Below are positions 6,688 to 12,734 of a stretch of 15,136 nt of DNA, piece after piece. This stretch comes from Candidatus Methanomethylophilaceae archaeon. GTDB taxonomy: Archaea > Thermoplasmatota > Thermoplasmata > Methanomassiliicoccales > Methanomethylophilaceae. The stretch's first letter is position 1. Every line of letters starts with the position of its first letter. The DNA is taken from NCBI GenBank assembly GCA_016297775.1, contig JAEDGA010000027.1, forward strand, positions 1 through 15,136, written 5' to 3'. The position numbers were made by a program, and so were the translations under genes. Below the pieces are notes generated by a model that saw nothing but the letters and a program-made list of their open reading frames with translations, ran no database searches and was not told where the DNA came from.

Positions 6688-8853
6688 ATGAGGTTCACTG
6701 TCAGAGGGACGGTACAGGGGGTGGGATTCAGACCCACCGTGTACAGGGTGGCCAAGAGCCTTGGTGCCAGAGGTACCGTGAGGAACGATGGTGCATCCGT
6801 CGTGATCGATACCGACATGGACGAAAGGTTCATGGACGCCCTGAAGGCATCCCTGCCCCCTCTGGCATATGTGGAATGCTATGAAACGGAGGACGTACCG
6901 CTTCCCGATTCCGTGAAGGATTTCACAATCATCCCGTCATCCTCCAACGGTTTCGGGATAGGGATACCGGCGGATACATCGATATGTCCGTCCTGTCTGA
7001 AGGAGATGAGGGGTGACGGGAGACGTTCCGGATATCCGTTCACCACATGTACGGAATGCGGGGCCCGTTTCACCCTGATGGATTCCAATCCTTATGACAG
7101 ACCACGTACGTCCATGTCGGAATATCCCATGTGCCGGGAATGCGGCAGAGAATATTCCGATCCCACGGACAGAAGATTCCACCACCAGACTGTATGCTGT
7201 CCAGTATGCGGACCGTCGTACCGCCTGGTGGATAAAGATGGCAGGACGATACCGGGCGACCCTATCCCTACGTTCGCCAGGATGTTGGACGAGGGCAGGA
7301 TAGGGGTTGCCAAGAGCTGGGGCGGTATGCACATATGTGCCACACTGGAACATATCGAAGAACTCAGGGAATGGTACGGAAGGGAGCAGAAACCATTCGC
7401 GATAATGGTCCGTGACCCGGATACGGTCATCAAATACTCGGATCCGACGGATGTGGAGATGGAGAGGATACAATCTCCGCAAAGACCCATCGTTCTCGTG
7501 AAGAAGAAGGACACAATGCCGGAATCCGCATCGCCCGGATTGGATACGGTGGGATTGTTCCTGCCGTACACAGGTATGCAGTACATCCTCTTCGACCATC
7601 TGAAGAGCGATGCCACCGTGATGACATCCGCCAACATCCCCGGGGAACCCATGGTGATCGATGACGATTCCGTCATGGAATTGGATGCGGACATGTATCT
7701 TCTGCATAATCAGAGGATAGCCAACCGCGCGGACGATTCCGTGGTGAAGATGTATGGAAGCAACACATACTTCATACGCAGATCGAGAGGATATACGCCA
7801 TCTCATATCGATATCGGACTGTCGGGCGATGCGGTGGCTGTGGGTCCGCAGGAGAATCTCACATCCTCCGTCGCCTCGGGCGGCAGGATATACACATCGC
7901 AGCACATCGGCAACGGAGAATCGATCGGTGTGACAGATTACCTTGCAGAGGCTACCGACTCCCTGATCTCGATGACCGGATGCACCCCAGGGATCGTGGC
8001 CATGGACCTGCATCCCGGATACTCCAATCGCAGATATGCGATCTCCCTGGCCGAAAGATTGGGCGCAGAAAAGATGGAGGTACAGCACCATTGGGCGCAC
8101 TGCGCATCCCTCATGGTCGATTCCGGGTATGGGGAGATGGTATGTCTGGCACTTGATGGTACCGGCCACGGGGACGACGGTAATGCCTGGGGAGGGGAGG
8201 TCATGTCCGCAGACCTTTCCGGATATGACAGGGTAGCGCATCTGCAATACATCCCGCTGTTGGGCGGGGACCGTGCCCTGAAGGACATAAGGAGACTGAC
8301 ATTCGCAATAGACACCATGAACGGTTCCGAGACCCCGTATGTGAACGATACGGAAAGGAACGTGTTCGCCAAGATGATGTCCAACAGCATCGGCACATCG
8401 TCCATGGGCAGATTGCTGGATGCGCTCGCCTACAAACTCGGAGTGTGCAGGGTGCGCACATATGACGGAGAGCCTGCGATGAAGATGGAACCTCTTCTGT
8501 CGAGAGGGAAGGTGATCGAGGGATTCGATACCTCCACGGTCAACGGCGAGATACTCACGGCCGATCTGTTCCAACGTATCGATGACGGTATGAGAAAAGA
8601 GGATGTCGCCGTCAGCATAGTGGATTCGGTGATATCCGAGATGGTCGCATCCGCCTGTGACGCGGCACAGAGGAAAGGCATATCCCAGATAGGTATAACT
8701 GGGGGAGTGTCATACAGTATTCCCATAAGCGAGATGTTCCGCAGACATGTGACGTCCCTGGGTATGACGCCGGTATTCCACGACCGCGTTCCCAACGGGG
8801 ACGGAGGGATATCCGTAGGACAGGCCGCGATTGCATTGGAAAGGATAAAATGA
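6688..8853 (+). CDS. hypF: Carbamoyltransferase HypF, [NiFe]-hydrogenase maturation
   Basis: HypF converts carbamoyl phosphate and ATP to carbamoyl-AMP and transfers the carbamoyl group to HypE, the source of the cyanide ligands of [NiFe] hydrogenases. All four regions are present in 721 residues. The acylphosphatase domain has TVQGVGFRP (8-16) with catalytic R15 and N33. Two zinc fingers use C100/C103/C121/C124 and C149/C152/C171/C174. The YrdC-like domain has KSWGGMH (209-215), TSANIPGEP (313-321) and RRSRGYTP (364-371). The Kae1-like domain has QHHWAH (466-471), LDGTGHGDDG (489-498) and VPNGDGGISVGQ (701-712). First-finger spacing is 17 rather than 18 residues, and the usual 'GaElKNT' reads GPQENLT (386-392). 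GGAG at 6678-6681 is well spaced. No other hyp or hydrogenase gene is nearby. It overlaps the next gene by 4 nt. Confidence 0.95.
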   Translation: MRFTVRGTVQGVGFRPTVYRVAKSLGARGTVRNDGASVVIDTDMDERFMDALKASLPPLAYVECYETEDVPLPDSVKDFTIIPSSSNGFGIGIPADTSICPSCLKEMRGDGRRSGYPFTTCTECGARFTLMDSNPYDRPRTSMSEYPMCRECGREYSDPTDRRFHHQTVCCPVCGPSYRLVDKDGRTIPGDPIPTFARMLDEGRIGVAKSWGGMHICATLEHIEELREWYGREQKPFAIMVRDPDTVIKYSDPTDVEMERIQSPQRPIVLVKKKDTMPESASPGLDTVGLFLPYTGMQYILFDHLKSDATVMTSANIPGEPMVIDDDSVMELDADMYLLHNQRIANRADDSVVKMYGSNTYFIRRSRGYTPSHIDIGLSGDAVAVGPQENLTSSVASGGRIYTSQHIGNGESIGVTDYLAEATDSLISMTGCTPGIVAMDLHPGYSNRRYAISLAERLGAEKMEVQHHWAHCASLMVDSGYGEMVCLALDGTGHGDDGNAWGGEVMSADLSGYDRVAHLQYIPLLGGDRALKDIRRLTFAIDTMNGSETPYVNDTERNVFAKMMSNSIGTSSMGRLLDALAYKLGVCRVRTYDGEPAMKMEPLLSRGKVIEGFDTSTVNGEILTADLFQRIDDGMRKEDVAVSIVDSVISEMVASACDAAQRKGISQIGITGGVSYSIPISEMFRRHVTSLGMTPVFHDRVPNGDGGISVGQAAIALERIK

Positions 8854-9839
8854 ACACATTATTCGTCCTGCTCGACGGAGCTGAAGATCATCCCAACCCG
8901 GAATTGAATGGAAACAAGCCGCTTGACGTGGCAAGGATGCCTTTCATAAAGTCCAACATGCGCACCCTCGGCCGTACCACCGGAAGGGGATATACACACC
9001 TCTTCCTGAACGAATTCTTCACCGGACACCCTCCGAAACTCCAACGTGCGGTATTGGAAGCGCTGGGTCTCGGCATGGACATGGAGGGCAGGACCGCGTA
9101 CAGACTCAGTCCCGCAAGGATCGGGGACGGAATGATAAGGTGGGCATACGATTCCCCCAATTTCAGCAAGGAACTCGAGGCCTGCGTACGCAGAAAGATA
9201 GACATGGTGAAGGATTACGATCCACAGATCACCTTCTTCATCAACGCACGTGCCGTACTCACGCTCAAATCCGATATCGTACCGGAACTCCCCGGACCTC
9301 CCGTGGATGCGGAATACGTACCCGTACCCGGGGATCTTGGAAGGATGGTGGAATCCATCGCGGAGGAAATGGACGGGATAACCGATTATCCGTGGGGATG
9401 CGGACGTTTCGCGGACCAGTATCCCAGATTTGAATGCCTCGACAATCTGAAGGCGTTCTCGGACAGTCCCACATCCCTTGGAGTATGCGCATCCCTAGGG
9501 TACGAAGCCGAAATCGTGGAAGATCTGGACGAGAGGTTCGTCGCCGCAAGGGAGGCCCTGGACGATGGCAACGTGTTCCTTCACCTCGACGAGGTGGATG
9601 AATACAGCCACATGAAGGATTGGCGCCGTAAACTGGAGATCCTTGAGTACATGGACAAGAAGATGAAGGAGAACTTCTCCGATTGCGACAGGATAATCTA
9701 CTTCATCGACCACGGTACATCATCGATAACCGGAGAGCATCTTCCCATCGAGGTCCCGTTCTGGACCACTTACGATACGGACATCAAATGGAACGAGTTC
9801 GTTCCTCTGAACACGTTGGTCCCCAGACTCCTCAGATGA
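8850..9839 (+). CDS. Divergent relative of archaeal cofactor-independent phosphoglycerate mutase, recognisable nucleophile motif absent
   Basis: This 329-residue protein of the alkaline phosphatase superfamily is nearest to archaeal ApgM-type phosphoglycerate mutase, which is usually about 400 residues. Shared landmarks are LLDGAEDHPNPELNGNKPL (7-25), LEALGLG (69-75), YPWGCGR (180-186), HLDEVDEYSH (245-254) and FIDHGTSSITGEH (285-297). The expected metal ligands D9, D250, H254, D287, H288 and H297 are all present. What is missing is the 'PGSD.A' segment carrying the nucleophilic serine. The matching stretch (about 42-60) reads RTTGRGYTHLFLNEFFTGH, so only T49 or T58 could substitute. It may be an altered phosphotransferase or hydrolase, or a non-catalytic metal protein; glycolytic mutase activity is doubtful. 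It is translationally coupled to hypF by an ATGA overlap, and its 3' end overlaps the convergent gene by 8 nt. Confidence 0.7.
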   Translation: MNTLFVLLDGAEDHPNPELNGNKPLDVARMPFIKSNMRTLGRTTGRGYTHLFLNEFFTGHPPKLQRAVLEALGLGMDMEGRTAYRLSPARIGDGMIRWAYDSPNFSKELEACVRRKIDMVKDYDPQITFFINARAVLTLKSDIVPELPGPPVDAEYVPVPGDLGRMVESIAEEMDGITDYPWGCGRFADQYPRFECLDNLKAFSDSPTSLGVCASLGYEAEIVEDLDERFVAAREALDDGNVFLHLDEVDEYSHMKDWRRKLEILEYMDKKMKENFSDCDRIIYFIDHGTSSITGEHLPIEVPFWTTYDTDIKWNEFVPLNTLVPRLLR

Positions 9840-10656
9840 GCGAGTCCAGAAGATCCATGTCCAGGGAATCCTCGGCCATATCGGTCAGACGGTCCAGACT
9901 GTCATCGTACACCTTTCTGATGTCATCGAACCTTCCGGAACCCGCCACGTGACCGGATACGGTATCCTCCTCAGGGAGCATGATGTCCGGAGCATACTGC
10001 ATGATTCCGATGCACCTCATACCCGTAAGCGACTCTATCTGTTCGATACCGGATCTCAAAACGGACGGATCCCCTCTGAACCTGTTGATGATGAATCCCT
10101 TCAGTCTGTCCCTGATATCCTTCGGTGTGAGGAGCCACGTACCGTATACGGCTGCGAACATGCCTCCGCGTTCTATATCTCCCACGAGTATGACGTTCAT
10201 GTCCCTCTCGCGGACCATACCGATGTTGGCTATGTCGCCTTTCATCAGATTGATCTCCGACGGGGAACCGGAACCTTCACAGATCACCGCATCATGGACA
10301 TCCGAGAGACGGTCGAACGATACGCACGCCTCCTTGAGCAACAGGGATCTGTCCGGTTTGCTCCTGCCGTCACCGTAGATGGATCCGTGTACCACGTACT
10401 GTATGCTCCCCTTCCCTTCCGGTTTCAGAAGTACGGGGTTCATATCTGCCTCCGGTTCCATTCCGCATGCCCATGCCTGCAATGCCTGACCCATTCCGAT
10501 CTCCGCACCGGAATCGGTGACATAGGAATTCAAAGAGAGGTTGGAACCTTTGAATGGTACAACATCCACCCCTTTCCTCTTCAGATGCCTGCATATTATA
10601 GAGCACATGACGGTCTTTCCCGCATTGGACGAGGTACCCCATACCATCAACGCCAT
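9832..10656 (-). CDS. CbiP/CobQ paralogue lacking the glutaminase domain
   Basis: This 274-residue protein is homologous to the ATP-dependent amidating domain of cobyric acid synthase. The P-loop-like GTSSNAGKT (7-15), PFKGSNLSLNSY (34-45), MNPVLLKP (72-79), EGSGSPSEIN (127-136), DIANIG (141-146), LVGDIERGGMFA (157-168) and NRFRGD (191-196) all match the family. After LPEED (227-231) a normal CbiP would enter a glutaminase domain of about 200 residues. Here the sequence passes directly to a short tail, KVYDDSLDRLTDMAEDSLDM, which resembles the extreme C-terminus of the adjacent full-length copy. No frameshift or stop remnant is seen, so the loss looks like a clean internal deletion. The start at 10656 is spaced 4 nt from GGTGG; an ATG one codon earlier (10659) overlaps the upstream stop. 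It may use free ammonia or ammonia from its neighbour. Confidence 0.85.
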   Translation of the reverse strand: MALMVWGTSSNAGKTVMCSIICRHLKRKGVDVVPFKGSNLSLNSYVTDSGAEIGMGQALQAWACGMEPEADMNPVLLKPEGKGSIQYVVHGSIYGDGRSKPDRSLLLKEACVSFDRLSDVHDAVICEGSGSPSEINLMKGDIANIGMVRERDMNVILVGDIERGGMFAAVYGTWLLTPKDIRDRLKGFIINRFRGDPSVLRSGIEQIESLTGMRCIGIMQYAPDIMLPEEDTVSGHVAGSGRFDDIRKVYDDSLDRLTDMAEDSLDMDLLDSLI

Positions 10657-12137
10657 CATTCCACCCCCATGAACGTTCTCCTGAACAGTTCCATATCGAT
10701 CGAATCCTTCACACACGCGGTGACCTTGGCGATCTCCGCCTCGAGATTCACGTCATATTCGTCGTACACCGATTCCTTCGCAAGACCGGGACGTATACGA
10801 TCGAGGAAGAACCTGCGGAACGCCGGTTTCTCCAGGATACCGTGCAGATACGTTCCGTACACCATGTTCTCGTCATCGCAGCATCCCTCGTCCCCGCTCT
10901 CTATCCTGAACAGCGGAGGTCCGTTAACCTTGGAACGCGCAAGATGGATCTGATATCCCTTCACGGGTTCGCCGGTCTTCAGGAATGTGCCCTCGTTCCT
11001 GACGGTCACCTTGTCCCCGTCACCCCATTCGGTGACGACATCCAGAAGACCCAGACCCTCGATCTCCTTTATGGAGGGATCCTCCCTTCCGTCGGGATCG
11101 GACAGCATCCTGCCCAACATCTGATATCCTCCGCATATACCCAGTATCGGGACCTTGCCTTTCATGGATACGATCTTGTCACCGATACCGGATTCCTTCA
11201 CCCACCTGAGATCGGAAGTGGTGTTCTTCGTACCGGGCAACACGATGGCATCACAGGTGTCCAACTCGGAAGGTTCGGTGACGAACCTTACCGTCACGTC
11301 CTCGCCATACAGCGGATCCAGATCCGTGAAGTTGGCGATCCTCGGAACACGTATCACACCTATGACCGTGGAACCCGTACCGGTCTCCTTGATGTTACGG
11401 AAACATTCGGAATCCTCGTTGGGAAGTCTATTGGATATGTGTGGCACTATACCCAGGACAGGGATGCCGGTCATCTCCTCTATCATCGTGGCACCTTCTT
11501 TTATCGAATCAGGACTTCCGCGGAGGTTGTTGTAGATGACTGCCTTTATCCTCTTCCTGTCATCCTCCGGAATGAGCATTATCGTACCCAACAGGTACGC
11601 AAATGAACCTCCCCACTCCACGTTGGTGACCAATATGCAGTCTGCATCGGCCATCTTGGCAGCACCCATGTTCGCTATATCCGAATCATAGATGTTGATC
11701 TCGGCAGGGGAGCCTGCACCCTCCATCACCACATAATCGAAACGTGACAACAGTTCGTCGAGATTGTTCTTCACGATACCGAACGAATGGTTCGGAATGA
11801 AATCGTCATAATAGCCGGACACATCGTATGTGCCGAAAACCTTGCCTTCCACCACGACCTGGGACTTCATATCGCAGGCAGGTTTCAGCAATATCGGATT
11901 GACACGGAACGTCGGTTCGGTACGTGCTGCCATACACTGGAGTTCCTGGATCATGGAGATCTCGTGCCCGCACGAGGTGGGCTTGGCATTCAGACTCATG
12001 TTCTGGGACTTGAACGGGCATACGCTGTACCCCATATCGCTGAGGATACGGCATATCGCCATGGTCATCATCGACTTGCCGGCATCAGAAGTCGTACCGA
12101 GTACCATGATGGCCTTACCTCTTCCATTGGCGGACAT
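10656..12137 (-). CDS. cbiP: Cobyric acid synthase (CbiP/CobQ), full length
   Basis: CbiP amidates the b, d, e and g side chains of adenosylcobyrinic acid a,c-diamide using glutamine and ATP, in cobamide biosynthesis. The 493 residues contain an ATP-dependent synthetase domain with GTTSDAGKS (14-22), PFKSQNMSLN (41-50), EGAGSPAEIN (139-148) and DIANMG (153-158). A class I glutaminase domain (about 255-455) follows, with nucleophile C335 in GICGGYQ and H432 in YGTYLHG. The synthetase domain departs from consensus where the short paralogue does not: LVTNVEWGG (169-177) replaces the usual LVGDIDRGG, and NNLRGS (203-208) replaces NKFRGD. Thus this copy may mainly supply ammonia, or may amidate different positions. 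A TATA box 28 nt before the ATG and the lack of a Shine-Dalgarno suggest a leaderless transcript. The stop overlaps the start region of the short paralogue. Confidence 0.93.
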   Translation of the reverse strand: MSANGRGKAIMVLGTTSDAGKSMMTMAICRILSDMGYSVCPFKSQNMSLNAKPTSCGHEISMIQELQCMAARTEPTFRVNPILLKPACDMKSQVVVEGKVFGTYDVSGYYDDFIPNHSFGIVKNNLDELLSRFDYVVMEGAGSPAEINIYDSDIANMGAAKMADADCILVTNVEWGGSFAYLLGTIMLIPEDDRKRIKAVIYNNLRGSPDSIKEGATMIEEMTGIPVLGIVPHISNRLPNEDSECFRNIKETGTGSTVIGVIRVPRIANFTDLDPLYGEDVTVRFVTEPSELDTCDAIVLPGTKNTTSDLRWVKESGIGDKIVSMKGKVPILGICGGYQMLGRMLSDPDGREDPSIKEIEGLGLLDVVTEWGDGDKVTVRNEGTFLKTGEPVKGYQIHLARSKVNGPPLFRIESGDEGCCDDENMVYGTYLHGILEKPAFRRFFLDRIRPGLAKESVYDEYDVNLEAEIAKVTACVKDSIDMELFRRTFMGVE

Positions 12138-12160
12138 AACGTCTGGGTATCGAAAGATGG

Positions 12161-12170
12161 ATATATAATC
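12161..12170 (-). promoter_or_regulatory. Probable TATA box for the cbiP pair
   Basis: On the minus strand GATTATATAT is centred about 28 nt before the ATG at 12137, with no Shine-Dalgarno between. This is the geometry of a leaderless archaeal promoter. Confidence 0.6.
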
Positions 12171-12171
12171 C

Positions 12172-12510
12172 GATTGGAGATGTAAGATTTACCGTACCGC
12201 AATGCGAATGAGGTTCCGGCATCTGGAACTACAAAGTATGGGAAAAGAGGCCTAAGGACGAGTATCCGACCGTCCATAGGATGATGAGATCGGATGCACC
12301 CTCATGGAGATGGGGGTCATCCGGCACCTGCCGTCGCATCTGCCCCGGTAGCACTGCGACCGGTTGGAACGCATTACCGTATCCTGCCAATGATGTCAGT
12401 ATTGTCCCATACACCACATCTCATCTTATCGAAATCCGATGTTATATGAGACCCCCCCATACTGGGTCATCATCCACACATGATTCCACATGTATCTGAG
12501 ATGTGACATC
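12172..12510. other. Intergenic region with no confident gene
   Basis: About 340 nt lie between the cbiP promoter and the tRNA-Gly terminator. Open frames on both strands are under 75 codons, lack ribosome-binding sites, and have compositions unlike the neighbouring proteins. Small dyads are present: GACCC/GGGTC around 12450-12468 enclosing a run of C, ACATG/CATGT near 12478-12493, and CACAT/ATGTG near 12487-12504. A TATA-like gttatatgag is at 12441-12450. I found no match to RNase P RNA, SRP RNA, a cobalamin riboswitch or a C/D box RNA that I could defend. Confidence 0.4.
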
Positions 12511-12530
12511 AAAAATACAATCGTTCAAAA
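12511..12530 (-). terminator. T-rich terminator after tRNA-Gly
   Basis: Directly after the encoded CCA, the minus strand reads ATTTTG, then TATTTTTG about 10 nt later. Two oligo-T runs without a strong hairpin are typical of archaeal transcription termination. Confidence 0.5.
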
Positions 12531-12605
12531 TGGTGCGAATGCCGGGATTCGAACCCGGGTTATAGCCTTGGGAAGGCCAAGTGATAACCACTACACTACA
12601 TTCGC
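12531..12605 (-). tRNA. tRNA-Gly (anticodon CCC), CCA encoded
   Basis: The minus strand folds as a complete tRNA. The acceptor stem GCGAATG pairs fully with CATTCGC. The D arm is GTG...CAC around a GGTT loop. The anticodon stem TGGCC pairs with GGCTA (one G-U) and encloses TTCCCAA, giving anticodon CCC for GGG codons. The T arm CCGGG-TTCGAAT-CCCGG is canonical, followed by discriminator A and an encoded CCA at 12533-12531. No intron is seen. It is transcribed away from the DEAD-box gene. Confidence 0.96.
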
Positions 12606-12606
12606 C

Positions 12607-12623
12607 TGCAATCCATGATTGCA
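12607..12623. repeat. Perfect inverted repeat next to the tRNA-Gly 5' end
   Basis: TGCAATC-CAT-GATTGCA is a 7-bp perfect dyad with a 3-nt centre. It begins 1 nt upstream of the mature tRNA 5' end and lies between the tRNA and its TATA-like box. It could be an operator or part of a short leader; no function is proven. Confidence 0.5.
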
Positions 12624-12638
12624 TACTAATAGATAAGA
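12624..12638 (-). promoter_or_regulatory. Probable TATA box of tRNA-Gly
   Basis: On the minus strand the AT-rich stretch TTATCTATTAG is centred about 25 nt upstream of the tRNA 5' end, the usual distance for an archaeal tRNA promoter. Confidence 0.45.
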
Positions 12639-12656
12639 ACGATGGTCTAGGATAGC

Positions 12657-12670
12657 TATTTAACTTATAC
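12657..12670 (+). promoter_or_regulatory. Probable TATA box of the DEAD-box helicase
   Basis: TATTTAACTTATAC predicts transcription from about 12688-12692. That leaves an untranslated leader of roughly 45 nt before the ATG at 12735, unlike the leaderless arrangement of the other promoters in this window. Confidence 0.5.
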
Positions 12671-12699
12671 TCCCATACCACGCGCGTACAGTAAGGAGT

Positions 12700-12716
12700 C
12701 TGAGTACGAGTCTCAG
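12700..12716 (+). promoter_or_regulatory. Small hairpin in the helicase mRNA leader
   Basis: CTGAG-tacgagt-CTCAG can form a 5-bp stem that ends 2 nt before the AGGAG ribosome-binding site at 12719-12723. The same stretch also reads as an imperfect direct repeat (GAGTCTGAG / GAGTCTCAG). It could influence translation initiation, but the stem is weak. Confidence 0.3.
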
Positions 12717-12734
12717 GCAGGAGTGTAATCGATT

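Noticed and set aside
12201..12216. Short match (tgcgaatg) to the tRNA-Gly acceptor end, considered as an att-like tRNA fragment
   Set aside because: Only 8 nt match and no integrase or mobile gene lies between.
12229..12417. 62-codon minus-strand frame starting with GTG in the gap upstream of cbiP
   Set aside because: GTG start, no ribosome-binding site, no recognisable family; judged chance.
12281..12500. C box-like ATGATGA and distant CTGA, considered as a C/D box RNA on either strand
   Set aside because: Spacing between boxes is too long and internal C'/D' boxes are missing.
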